The notes beneath the pieces are model-generated. The model had not been told where the DNA came from and ran no database searches. It was given only the letters and a program-made list of their open reading frames with translations. From JAWPMT01 sp965229785 (GTDB taxonomy: Bacteria; Bacteroidota; Bacteroidia; Cytophagales; Cyclobacteriaceae), in NCBI GenBank assembly GCA_965229785.1, contig CBDDJS010000001.1:5580001-5644000 (forward strand): a stretch of 64,000 bases of DNA, read 5' to 3'. Shown piece by piece: positions 53,847 to 62,838 of this stretch (its first letter is position 1; every line of letters starts with the position of its first letter). The translations under genes and the position numbers were made by a program.

Positions 53847-54266
53847 ATGGAATCTAATTTCACGCAACACCTTCGTATGCTGGTACGGCTGGCACTCAGC
53901 GACCAAAAATTTTCTGAAATCGAAAGAGGTCTGATCGTTAGCATCGGTAAAGCACATCGCTTGCCTGAGGAAGAAATCAATTCAATCATTAACGAGGAGC
54001 TTTCTACTAAAAATGACCTGAATATTCAGTTCAGTGCCCTGTCTTTTCACGACAAGTTCGAGTACCTGTATGACATCATTCAACTCATGAAGATCGATAA
54101 TGAAGTTTTTCTGAGTGAGATCCGCTTTTGTGAGCAAATGTCTGAAACACTGGGTTTTGACAAAAAGGTAGTGAAAAAACTTTCATCACGGATTTACGGA
54201 GATCCATCTATTACTGCAGACAGAGATGAACTAAAAAACCTGGCTCAGAAATTCCTTCGAGACTAA
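53847..54266 (+). CDS. TerB-like protein, first of a tandem pair
   Basis: 139 residues. The motif L-A-L-S-D-Q-K-F-S-E-I-E is a variant of the TerB A-D-G-x-x-x-x-x-E site, with the Gly replaced. The C-terminal half (K-F-E-Y-L-Y-D-I-I-Q-L-M-K-I-D then S-E-I-R-F-C and D-P-S-I-T-A) closely matches the next gene, so the two arose by duplication. Function unknown. Confidence 0.8.
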   Translation: MESNFTQHLRMLVRLALSDQKFSEIERGLIVSIGKAHRLPEEEINSIINEELSTKNDLNIQFSALSFHDKFEYLYDIIQLMKIDNEVFLSEIRFCEQMSETLGFDKKVVKKLSSRIYGDPSITADRDELKNLAQKFLRD

Positions 54267-54268
54267 AT

Positions 54269-54299
54269 TTTGGTTGTGACGATAATACGCCTATCTTTA
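54269..54299 (+). promoter_or_regulatory. Promoter between the tandem TerB-like genes
   Basis: TTTG at 54269-54272, 19-bp spacer, TATCTTTA at 54292-54299, close to TTTG / TANNTTTG. It allows independent expression of the second gene. Confidence 0.5.
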
Positions 54300-54335
54300 T
54301 TCCCCACAACCCAATTTATTTATAACTACTAAGCT

Positions 54336-54731
54336 ATGAGCATCCAATCCCAGCTAAGTGCATTGATTGCATTGGCCAATATAGACGGAGATTTTGATGG
54401 AGAAGAAAAGACCCAAATCTACATGTTGGGAAAGGCCAATGGCCTAAGCAAGGAAGAAGTAGATAACCTTATCGACAATCCTGTGCCACTTCCTCCGGTT
54501 AGTACGATGACTCCTGATGAGAAATTCGATTACCTATACAACATTGTGCAGTTGATGAAGATCGACAGCCAGGTATATCTGAGTGAAATCAAATATTGTG
54601 AAGATCTTGCCGAGAAACTTGGATTCAAACGCAAAGTAATTTCCACGCTTGCTTCCAGGGTTTATAGTGATCCGTCTATTACGGCTAACATCGCCTCTTT
54701 GAAAAAGGCAGTAAAGAAATACGAGGCTTAA
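54336..54731 (+). CDS. TerB-like protein, second of a tandem pair
   Basis: 131 residues. I-A-L-A-N-I-D-G-D-F-D-G-E-E preserves the acidic TerB site better than the upstream paralogue. The C-terminal K-F-D-Y-L-Y-N-I-V-Q-L-M-K-I-D, S-E-I-K-Y-C and D-P-S-I-T-A are shared with it. It has its own promoter and a strong terminator. Confidence 0.82.
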   Translation: MSIQSQLSALIALANIDGDFDGEEKTQIYMLGKANGLSKEEVDNLIDNPVPLPPVSTMTPDEKFDYLYNIVQLMKIDSQVYLSEIKYCEDLAEKLGFKRKVISTLASRVYSDPSITANIASLKKAVKKYEA

Positions 54732-54752
54732 TAACCTATTGAGCTTTTAATG

Positions 54753-54787
54753 AGACCAGATGCCTTTCGTATCTGGTCTTTTTTTTT
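54753..54787 (+). terminator. Intrinsic terminator of the TerB-like pair
   Basis: AGACCAGAT and ATCTGGTCT form a perfect 9-bp stem with a nine-base loop, followed by a long T run. Confidence 0.95.
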
Positions 54788-54805
54788 GGAAGCGGTGAAA
54801 GTGCT

Positions 54806-55900
54806 CTATGTTGTGAGTTGCTGAAAATAGCTTTCGTATTCATTGATTGTTCGCTCCAGATTGAATCGGGTCAAATACGCTTTTCTCCCTCTTTGTATCA
54901 GTTTTTTCCGTAACTCCTCATTTTGAAGAACCGATGTTATTTTGTTGGCCAACCCTTCAATGTCTCCGTTCTCAAACAACAATCCATTTTCATTGTCACC
55001 AATGACGCTGCGGATGCCTCCAAAGTTCGATCCGATTACCGGAACACCTAAGGCCATCGCTTCCACCAGCGTGAGTCCAAAACCGTCCATTTTGGAAGCC
55101 AGAATATTTACATCCATCAATGGATAATGAGTAAGTACTTTTTGATGATCCAGAACGGAAGTAAACAATAATTGCTGCTTTGGTTCCACTTCATTGATCA
55201 CTTCCTGAACCTGTTTTTGTTCGATCCCAATGAATAACAAAGTGATGTTTTCATCAAGGAATTGACAGGCCCTGATGATTTGCGCCTGTTCCTTTAACCT
55301 ACTTACACATCCAATCACCTTGTTTCCTTCAGGAATCTGATAATCTTGTTTCAACCTTGCTACTTCCGCCGGATTCACTTGTTTTTCAAGATCAGGAGGT
55401 AGTCCATTGTAAATCACATGAAGTTGTTCTTCGCTGTATCCTTTTTTCAGAAACAAATCCTTAACACCATCGCTGATCACGACAATATTGGCCGTTTTGG
55501 TGTGGAGAAACCTTTTAAGCCAGGGTTCATCTCTTGGCCTTTGCCTACGGGTAAAGATAACTTTTGCTTTAAGACCAAAAATCCATTTCGCCAACACCAT
55601 TAAAAACCGATCCTGGCCTGATTGGGCATTGATGATATCAATTCCTTCTGCGCTGACGAAACGAGAAATTTCACGGGCGGTTTTCCAGTCTGTGTAGCCT
55701 GAAAAAGGAAAGTGAACGTGCTTCACTTGTTTTTCTTCTGCCACCAATTTCAATAAGAAAGCCTCTTTTCTGGCCCCTACCCAAACCTCATGTCCTTTTT
55801 CGGCAAGTCCCTTCGCCAGATAACTGACACTATAAGCTGATCCGGCAACCGATTTTTGTTTGGTGATGAAGAGGATTTTCACAGGCCAAAGTTGTTTCAA
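54806..55900 (-). CDS. GT4-family glycosyltransferase
   Basis: 364 residues with two Rossmann-like halves. The N-terminal glycine-rich acceptor region is K-S-V-A-G-S-A-Y-S-V. The C-terminal nucleotide-sugar site shows G-C-V-S-R-L-K-E near 200 and the E-x7-E-type segment D-G-F-G-L-T-L-V-E-A-M-A-L-G-V-P-V-I-G-S near 275. It is a retaining sugar transferase, probably for lipopolysaccharide core or a glycolipid. No other glycan genes are adjacent. Confidence 0.9.
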   Translation of the reverse strand: MKQLWPVKILFITKQKSVAGSAYSVSYLAKGLAEKGHEVWVGARKEAFLLKLVAEEKQVKHVHFPFSGYTDWKTAREISRFVSAEGIDIINAQSGQDRFLMVLAKWIFGLKAKVIFTRRQRPRDEPWLKRFLHTKTANIVVISDGVKDLFLKKGYSEEQLHVIYNGLPPDLEKQVNPAEVARLKQDYQIPEGNKVIGCVSRLKEQAQIIRACQFLDENITLLFIGIEQKQVQEVINEVEPKQQLLFTSVLDHQKVLTHYPLMDVNILASKMDGFGLTLVEAMALGVPVIGSNFGGIRSVIGDNENGLLFENGDIEGLANKITSVLQNEELRKKLIQRGRKAYLTRFNLERTINEYESYFQQLTT

Positions 55901-55995
55901 ATTCAGAAAAGTTCAGACAAGGATTTGCAATCGCCGTAAAAAATGAGGTTCTTTAAGTACGACCAACACGCGAGCATCTTCGCTTACCTAACCTT

Positions 55996-56838
55996 ATGTC
56001 CTGGAGTCATCTCTATCCACTAGACTTGTCCGAACTGGCTACTGTTCGAGAGCAGCTTCATCAAGCCGTTCAAAGCGTAGCAGCAGTTGGCAGACACTTT
56101 CTGGAAGCTTCCAAAGAAGACGAAAATGCTGTTTTGCAATGGATTCCTAATCCAAAGAGGCTGGCAGGCAAATGGATAGACACCCCCAAAGGAAAATTTC
56201 GAGCTTCTATCAGCTTTTCGGAAGGGCGTATCTTCTTGATTGACGAACAGATCAAAGTAATTGACTCATTTGAGATCCATGGCAATACATTTAACCAACT
56301 GATGGTTTGGTTTGAAGAGCACGTCGGTAAGCTTGGACTGCCAGTCGAGAATTTCCATGTCAACTTGCCTTATGAATTGCCGATTTATCCAACGCAAAAG
56401 AAACAGGCTTTTGACCTTTCGGATATGGGGCTTTCCGATGCCTTTGCACATTACTATGCCAATTCCAGGATCATTTTGGAGAAACTAAGGGGCACATTTT
56501 CGGGTTCCGGTGAAACTACCGTTTGGCCGCATCACTTCGACCAGGCCGTATCGGTAATGCTCAAAGATTCTGGCAACCCGGAAACCTCATCTTACCTGGG
56601 TCTTGGCATGAGCCCCGGAGACGATTATTACAATCAACCTTACTTCTATGTTAATTCATGGCCCTATGCGGAAGAGGACCAGTTGCAGCCTTTGAAGTTT
56701 GGTAAGTGGCATACGGACGATTGGGTCGGTGCGGTTTTCACAGCAGAAGAAGTGTGGGAGGTGGCCAATCAGCCGGAAGCGGTTTTAACATTCTATAAGG
56801 AGGCTTCAAAACGGCTTCAGGGTCTGTTACTGGAGTAG
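55996..56838 (+). CDS. Conserved hypothetical protein (DUF5996-like, tentative)
   Basis: 280 residues, cytoplasmic. Segments V-W-P-H-H-F-D-Q-A-V near 178 and Q-P-Y-F-Y-V-N-S-W-P-Y near 215 resemble conserved stretches of the DUF5996 family, but the match is partial. No catalytic motif is recognised. Its end overlaps the convergent N-acetyltransferase-like gene by 12 bases. Confidence 0.65.
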   Translation: MSWSHLYPLDLSELATVREQLHQAVQSVAAVGRHFLEASKEDENAVLQWIPNPKRLAGKWIDTPKGKFRASISFSEGRIFLIDEQIKVIDSFEIHGNTFNQLMVWFEEHVGKLGLPVENFHVNLPYELPIYPTQKKQAFDLSDMGLSDAFAHYYANSRIILEKLRGTFSGSGETTVWPHHFDQAVSVMLKDSGNPETSSYLGLGMSPGDDYYNQPYFYVNSWPYAEEDQLQPLKFGKWHTDDWVGAVFTAEEVWEVANQPEAVLTFYKEASKRLQGLLLE

Positions 56839-57636
56839 ATCGGCCAGACGGATTTCATAGAACTCTTCCAGTTTCGATAAAAACTCGTCTTCATTCATGA
56901 TAGGTCTACCCTTTTCCCCGGTGGTTGTATTGGCCATTTCACGACCCGTGAGCGTGATCAAGCCATCCTTTGTCCATTTCTGCACAAATTTAGAATCGAC
57001 ATAAAATGAAGCCGGGTCTGCCTGATAAAAATGATGTTTATCGATAAACTCGATGTATTGCGTTTCTTTTTCAGCGAAACCGTAAATGGTTGAAAAACTG
57101 GACATGTCCTTCGAAATCTGGAGCAACCAGTTTTCGTCAGGGTCTCGCTGCAGGCGCATATATCGGTTATAATCTACCTGAAGTTGGTTTTCTACCAACT
57201 TTTTAGGCAATAAAGGTCCGTTTCTGGAACCTACATCCGCGAGCCAACGCTCTTCACCAATTGCTACCAACAGAACCATGTGTTCATAGTGTTTACCGAA
57301 TCCCATTTCCGCTTTATCGCCAGCAGCTACAGGATAACATTGAAACCCTAATTGGTCCAATAAATGATAGAACAGAAAATTAAGCTCCAATCCGAGTCCT
57401 CCTCGGTGGGGCTTTGCGATAATATTTTCAAACAATGAATGGATGTCCCACTTTCTGATTCGCCCAAATTGTATTTCAAGATTCTCATGAGGGATCTTAT
57501 GTAGATGCGTTTTATGTAGCTCCTTCAAATAATCAACACTTACATCCTTTCGGCTTATTTCCAGCCTTTCCAAATACGTGATGATGTCAATTTTGGTGAG
57601 TTTCGGTCGGTTTTGGAAATAATTGAGCCGCCTCAC
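56827..57636 (-). CDS. Arylamine N-acetyltransferase homologue lacking the catalytic Cys
   Basis: 269 residues of the NAT fold: H-L-H-K-I-P-H-E-N-L near 45 matches the family's I-P-F-E-N block. The active-site block should read R-G-G-x-C-x-E but is R-G-G-L-G-L-E, so the nucleophilic Cys is Gly82 (codon GGA). The other triad members are plausible (His119 in E-H-M-V-L-L; Asp134 in L-A-D-V-G). Normal acetyl transfer is therefore unlikely; it may be a binding protein or use another chemistry. The start overlaps the upstream gene's stop (ATGA). Confidence 0.85.
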   Translation of the reverse strand: MRRLNYFQNRPKLTKIDIITYLERLEISRKDVSVDYLKELHKTHLHKIPHENLEIQFGRIRKWDIHSLFENIIAKPHRGGLGLELNFLFYHLLDQLGFQCYPVAAGDKAEMGFGKHYEHMVLLVAIGEERWLADVGSRNGPLLPKKLVENQLQVDYNRYMRLQRDPDENWLLQISKDMSSFSTIYGFAEKETQYIEFIDKHHFYQADPASFYVDSKFVQKWTKDGLITLTGREMANTTTGEKGRPIMNEDEFLSKLEEFYEIRLADLLQ

Positions 57637-58709
57637 TTCTCCTCGAATTGTCTTTTCAGCGTAAAAAAGAAATTACGTACCGCGTCCTGCCAGTCGGTAT
57701 CAGCATCCCACTCCGTGCCTACATAAACATCGTCAGTCCTTGCCTGATAGATGTAACCTTTATAAACCACGGTCTCCACCGGAAGACGTTTCAGGCGTAC
57801 CTCTCCGGGTATGATTCCAGGAGTTACTGAAATGATCTGAGTTTCTTTCGTATGGTCAGGGTAATTGAGAAAATCTTTCGCACCTGAACCGGAAGTATGA
57901 ACTAACTGAAAAACATATTGTATTCCGCTGGCCAGCGCATAGTCATTGTCCTTAAAAGAGAACATTTCCCACTCGTAGGGATAGTTTTCGAATATTTTCT
58001 CCAAGTTTTCATTATAACGCTTTACTTCCTGATTGAAGGCAATCAGTGCTTGTCGCTTATCCTCAGGAAGCTTACTATTGATACGGACTGAGTCCATTTG
58101 GGCCACACCAAGCTTTTGTCGTCGTAATACGCCTGGATAGGTTGCTAAATGCGAACCCTTGAAAAAACTGATGTCTTCCACATATTCCGGTTCGGATAGC
58201 ATTAAAAAGTTCGTAGCGGGTATATCAGATCTTTTTACGATCACACCTAGTTTGTATAAGAGTGGACTCACATCAATATCATCCGCTTTCCAGGCTTCCC
58301 TCCGATTGAAAAAGTTCTGCTTATTGAAATTGGATGTGATGATCAATTCAAATTTGCCAGCTGTCTTATTGAGAATGATCAGGTTGCCGATATCACGGGA
58401 TCTGATGAGATCCATGTAGGCTTCATTAATTTTTTTGTTGGCATACATGTCTTGCTCAAAGACATAGAGGACCGGGTCAATGCCCATTTGAAGAAAACCT
58501 CGATGAAAGTTTTGTACGTGTTTTTTCCAGCTTTTGCGATCCAGGTCCGTGGTATTTCGCAGGATCACTCCGGTTCGACTGGACAATAGATCTCCTGGAA
58601 TATCATCACTGGCATATTCCAACTGACTCATCTGAGTTATCAAATCAATCGGTTGGCTTATCCCGGCAAAACCAGTGAAAAATAAGGTCAGGAAAATAAG
58701 ATGTCGCAT
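57633..58709 (-). CDS. Exported protein of unknown function
   Basis: 358 residues. A signal peptide (M-R-H-L-I-F-L-T-L-F-F, cleavage near G-I-S-Q) is followed by a mixed alpha/beta domain with several Asp/Tyr-rich segments and no motif I recognise. It overlaps the N-acetyltransferase-like gene by four bases, so the two are translationally coupled and presumably linked in function. Its promoter must be in the 108 bp shared with the divergent tag gene. Confidence 0.7.
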   Translation of the reverse strand: MRHLIFLTLFFTGFAGISQPIDLITQMSQLEYASDDIPGDLLSSRTGVILRNTTDLDRKSWKKHVQNFHRGFLQMGIDPVLYVFEQDMYANKKINEAYMDLIRSRDIGNLIILNKTAGKFELIITSNFNKQNFFNRREAWKADDIDVSPLLYKLGVIVKRSDIPATNFLMLSEPEYVEDISFFKGSHLATYPGVLRRQKLGVAQMDSVRINSKLPEDKRQALIAFNQEVKRYNENLEKIFENYPYEWEMFSFKDNDYALASGIQYVFQLVHTSGSGAKDFLNYPDHTKETQIISVTPGIIPGEVRLKRLPVETVVYKGYIYQARTDDVYVGTEWDADTDWQDAVRNFFFTLKRQFEEK

Positions 58710-58817
58710 GCCTTGTTGAAAGGTTACAAAAATAGGTTTTCTTGGTTCACATAAAAACGTCGTGTTTTGTGCATATTGCCCCCATCTTCATAATGATGAC
58801 AAGAAAAGGGTAAAATC

Positions 58818-59387
58818 ATGGAAAAGAAACGATGCCGATGGGCTGAAGGCACTTTCGAGGCATATATTGATTATCATGACAATGAGTGGGGAGTGCCCGT
58901 ACACGATGATAAAATCCATTTCGAGTTCCTGATCCTTGAAGGCGCACAGGCCGGGTTGAGTTGGAGTACCATTTTAAAAAAGCGAGAAGGTTATCGAAAA
59001 GCTTTCGCTGATTTTGAAGTGGAGGCAGTCGCGGAATTTTCACAGGCAGAGATTGACATATTGTTACAAGACCCTTCAATTATTCGCAACAGACTTAAAG
59101 TGAATTCTGCAGTGGTCAATGCACGTTGTTTCATAGAGGTTCAAAAGGAATTTGGAACATTTGATGAATACGTCTGGTCATTTGTTAATCATAAAGTCAT
59201 ACAGAACAACTGGAAATCCAGTGCTGAAGTGCCTGCGAGCACTCCTGAATCAGATAAATTGAGCAAAGACCTGAAAAAAAGAGGTTTTAAGTTCGTAGGA
59301 TCTACCATCATGTATGCCTACATGCAATCGATGGGGATGGTCAATGACCACACGGTAGATTGTTTCAGGCATGCCGAATTGCAGTGA
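58818..59387 (+). CDS. tag: DNA-3-methyladenine glycosylase I
   Basis: 189 residues. The zinc-binding residues expected in Tag are present: Cys near residue 5 (R-C-R-W) and His near 19 (Y-H-D-N-E-W-G) in the N-terminus, and H ... C-F-R-H in the C-terminal D-H-T-V-D-C-F-R-H. The base pocket region F-E-F-L-I-L-E-G-A-Q-A-G-L-S-W is conserved. It removes 3-methyladenine from alkylated DNA. Monocistronic, divergent from the exported-protein gene. Confidence 0.95.
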   Translation: MEKKRCRWAEGTFEAYIDYHDNEWGVPVHDDKIHFEFLILEGAQAGLSWSTILKKREGYRKAFADFEVEAVAEFSQAEIDILLQDPSIIRNRLKVNSAVVNARCFIEVQKEFGTFDEYVWSFVNHKVIQNNWKSSAEVPASTPESDKLSKDLKKRGFKFVGSTIMYAYMQSMGMVNDHTVDCFRHAELQ

Positions 59388-59502
59388 TCTGCAATAGATA
59401 AATTTGAATTGTCCTTACTTGTAGGCTTCATAGATTTTTTCAGCGGACAGATTCAAAACCTTATTTGGTTAAGACCAAAATTCTTATCTTGGGCATCATT
59501 GA

Positions 59503-60402
59503 ATGAAGCTTGTCATGCCCCAACTCATCGACCTAAAATTCCTGGGCCTTGAAGAGGCCATAGGAGCCTATCTCATTGAGTCGTCTGAAGGACCAATTCT
59601 TATTGAAACAGGACCTCACTCCACTTTTGAAACACTGAAACGTTCGCTCAACACGCATGGATATACCGCCAAGGATGTGAAGCACGTTTTGCTTACGCAT
59701 ATCCATTTGGATCATGCGGGCGCAGCCTGGGCCTTTGCTGATCAGGGTGCCCGGATCTATGTTCACCCATTTGGGAAAAAGCACTTATCTGACCCCTCGG
59801 TACTGATGGATTCTGCCCGTCGCATCTATGAAGATAAGATGGATGAGCTTTGGGGAGATATGAAAGCCATCAAAGAAGATCAGATCATTACTCCGGAAAA
59901 CGAGGAAGAAATCACGATAGGCAACCAAACCTTTAAAGCGCTATATACGCCAGGTCATGCTAAGCACCACATCGCCTGGCAGCATCGGGATGTGGTTTTT
60001 TGCGGAGATATCGCTGGGGTTAAAATTGGAAATGGACCTGTGGTTCCTCCGTGTCCGCCACCAGATATCAACCTGGAGGACTGGCTGGATTCCATCAAAA
60101 TCGTTCAGAACAGTGGAGCCAGATCCATTTATCTCACACATTTTGGGGAGATCACGGAGATTGATCGGCATATGGATGAATTAAGGTTCATGTTAAAAGA
60201 TTGGGCCAATTGGGTAAAGATTCGATGGGAAGCATTGCAATCCCCAGAAGAAATGACTCCCGCCTTTTCGGAATATACAGCCAATCAATTGCGGGAAAAG
60301 GGAGTGGATGAACTTGGTGTTAAGCAATACGAAGCGGCAAACCCATCCTGGATGAGTGTGGCAGGGCTTATAAGATATTGGAAGAAAAACCCTGCACACT
60401 AA
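59503..60402 (+). CDS. Metallo-beta-lactamase-fold hydrolase
   Basis: 299 residues with the H-I-H-L-D-H metal motif near 67, then T-P-G-H-A-K-H-H near 149, G-D-I-A-G near 168 and T-H-F-G-E near 210, a full set of two-zinc ligands. It resembles glyoxalase II/flavoprotein-type members, but the substrate cannot be told. An alternative ATG is at 59515. It sits 24 bp before the acylase gene and is probably cotranscribed with it. Confidence 0.9.
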   Translation: MKLVMPQLIDLKFLGLEEAIGAYLIESSEGPILIETGPHSTFETLKRSLNTHGYTAKDVKHVLLTHIHLDHAGAAWAFADQGARIYVHPFGKKHLSDPSVLMDSARRIYEDKMDELWGDMKAIKEDQIITPENEEEITIGNQTFKALYTPGHAKHHIAWQHRDVVFCGDIAGVKIGNGPVVPPCPPPDINLEDWLDSIKIVQNSGARSIYLTHFGEITEIDRHMDELRFMLKDWANWVKIRWEALQSPEEMTPAFSEYTANQLREKGVDELGVKQYEAANPSWMSVAGLIRYWKKNPAH

Positions 60403-60426
60403 CCAGAAACAACAAAAAATCAATCC

Positions 60427-62793
60427 ATGAAAATCATCAGGATCATACTGTTCACGATCATCGTTATTGCCATAGTCATTTCAGCGATTGTCACTTCAAT
60501 TCGGGCAGTGATGTCTCCTGATTACCGTGGTGAACTTGAGATGAATGGCCTTTCCGCAGAGGTGGAAGTGTACTATACAGATCATGGGATACCACACATT
60601 TATGCTGAAACAGAAGTGGATGCCTACCGCGCCATGGGATATGTTCATGCGCAGGATCGTTTGTGGCAAATGGATCTACTGCGACGTGTGGGTGGAGGGC
60701 GACTTTCAGAAATTTTCGGAGCCGATTTGGTGGAGGCGGACAAATACTTCAGAACCATAGGCACTCATGAATATGCCCGGACTTCAGCAAGGGACTTGAG
60801 AAATCGTGGAGGGAAAATGCTGGAAATCGCGGAAGCCTATGTGGCGGGTGTCAATCATTTCATGGCAACAGGCCCCAAAACGATTGAGCATACCCTATTG
60901 GGGGTCGACATGGAGCCGTATACCGTCGAGAACATTTATGAGGTACTGACTTATATGTCCTTCAGTTTTGCAAATGCCCAGAAAACGGATCCATTGCTCA
61001 CGGAACTTATGTCCAAACTGGATAGTACCTACATAAAGGATCTTCCTGTTTTTGGTAGATCCAGGGAGTATCGTATGCCGGTGACCAATGGAGGTCAATC
61101 TTCTGCATTGAGTGTACAAACCAACAAGATCCTGAATGACCTGAATGTCCCACTTTTTATAGGTAGCAACAGTTGGGTAATCGGACCTAAAATGTCTGCA
61201 TCAGGTAATACCATTTTGGCGAATGACCCTCACATTGGATTTGCGCAACCCTCGGTATGGTTTGAGGCACACCTTAGCCATCCTGAAGGTGAAGTATACG
61301 GCTACTTTATTGCAGGAGATCCAATACCACCGATCATGCACAATCAATACATTGCTACAGGGCTCACAATGTTTGAAAATGATGATATCGATTTCTATCT
61401 CGAGCGCGTAAACCCCGCTGATAATTCACAATACATGTACAAGGGTGAATGGGAGACATTTAGTTACGCTAAAGAAGTGATTCAGGTAAAAGACGCAGAT
61501 CCGGTCCAATTCACCAGGCGATCAACGAAACACGGACCTGTGCTCTCGGATGTGATGGAAAATGAAGATGAGGTCGTTTCCATGTTTTGGGTATACACGG
61601 CAGAAGAAAATAAAAGTTTAGAAAGCAGCTACGAACTCAATAGTGCTAAAAATGCTACTGAAGCTGCTTCCGGGGCATCGAAAATCCATGGCCCTGGCTT
61701 GAATGTGATGTTCGGCTCCAGTCTTGGAGAATATGCCAGGTGGTCTTCGGGAAGATTGATCTACCGTGAAAATGAACAGGATTCAAAAACGTACCGTGAT
61801 GGAAGCTCCGGATTGCATGATCCCGATAGTGTGCGACCGTTTAGTCAAAACCCAATTGATTTGAATTCACCCAGAGGGTATACATATAGTGCAAACAACC
61901 ATCCGGAAGCCGTGGATGGCATTCTTTACTCCGGCTACTATCTCCCGGATGACCGGGGTGAAAGCATTGTCAATATGCTGGAAAGTGAAGAATTGTGGAG
62001 TGTCGAGGAAGTCAAACAAATCATGTTGGATCATAAGGCTGTGATGATGCCCAAGGTGAAAACTATACTATTGAATGCCGTGGCCGGTCATGCTAATGAG
62101 CATATTCATTTCATTCTGGGAGAATGGACCGGAAGTTTTGACCGTGAAAGCCAACAGGCACCCTTTTTCCAGTTGTGGGTTTATGAAACCTTGTATCAAG
62201 CCATGTCGGATGAAATGGATTCTGTTCTGTGGGATGCTTTTCGGGAGACACACCTGTTCAAGCGTACTTTCGAACCCATGATCCAAAACCCAAATTCTGT
62301 ATGGTGGGATGATGTCAATACGGATAAAATAGAGACACGTAAAGATATTATCCTCAGGGCCTATGATCGAACATGGGAGCGTTTTACTGCCGTTTACGGT
62401 ACCGATCCTGAGGAATGGCGTTGGGAAAATCATCATTTGCTGACCCATAGACATGCCATGTCTTCAGCCAGTGCATTATTGGCCAGACTATTAGATGTAG
62501 GCCCATTTAAGCAGCCTGGTGCCAACGAGGTGATCAACAATCTGGGTTTCACCTATTCTGATAACCTCGTTCATGAAATAACGTTTGGACCATCCACCCG
62601 AAGAATTGTGGATATGGCAGATCCTATGAACAATAGCTGGTCCGTCTTGCCTACCGGTCAATCTGGTAATCCTTTTAGCCGCTACTACGACGATCAGGCT
62701 GAGATGTACGCCAACGGAGAGTTTCGAAAAATGCTGTTGGACCCCAAAGTGATCAAGCAATCCAAACTACTGCTTAAACTTACGGTTGAATAG
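60427..62793 (+). CDS. Penicillin-acylase-family Ntn hydrolase
   Basis: 788 residues. One N-terminal membrane helix (near 5-25) exports or anchors it. The alpha segment is followed by the autocleavage site G-S-N-S-W-V-I-G: Ser247 would become the N-terminal nucleophile of the beta chain, as in the S-N-x-W-V-I-G of E. coli penicillin G acylase. N-D-P-H-I-G and the later A-N-N-H-P motif are also typical. Substrates of such enzymes range from beta-lactams to acyl-homoserine lactones and N-acyl amino acids; the physiological one is unknown here. Confidence 0.93.
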   Translation: MKIIRIILFTIIVIAIVISAIVTSIRAVMSPDYRGELEMNGLSAEVEVYYTDHGIPHIYAETEVDAYRAMGYVHAQDRLWQMDLLRRVGGGRLSEIFGADLVEADKYFRTIGTHEYARTSARDLRNRGGKMLEIAEAYVAGVNHFMATGPKTIEHTLLGVDMEPYTVENIYEVLTYMSFSFANAQKTDPLLTELMSKLDSTYIKDLPVFGRSREYRMPVTNGGQSSALSVQTNKILNDLNVPLFIGSNSWVIGPKMSASGNTILANDPHIGFAQPSVWFEAHLSHPEGEVYGYFIAGDPIPPIMHNQYIATGLTMFENDDIDFYLERVNPADNSQYMYKGEWETFSYAKEVIQVKDADPVQFTRRSTKHGPVLSDVMENEDEVVSMFWVYTAEENKSLESSYELNSAKNATEAASGASKIHGPGLNVMFGSSLGEYARWSSGRLIYRENEQDSKTYRDGSSGLHDPDSVRPFSQNPIDLNSPRGYTYSANNHPEAVDGILYSGYYLPDDRGESIVNMLESEELWSVEEVKQIMLDHKAVMMPKVKTILLNAVAGHANEHIHFILGEWTGSFDRESQQAPFFQLWVYETLYQAMSDEMDSVLWDAFRETHLFKRTFEPMIQNPNSVWWDDVNTDKIETRKDIILRAYDRTWERFTAVYGTDPEEWRWENHHLLTHRHAMSSASALLARLLDVGPFKQPGANEVINNLGFTYSDNLVHEITFGPSTRRIVDMADPMNNSWSVLPTGQSGNPFSRYYDDQAEMYANGEFRKMLLDPKVIKQSKLLLKLTVE

Positions 62794-62838
62794 AACATTT
62801 TGCGCATCCCTTTTTATGGGTTAATTTTCACTCACTCC

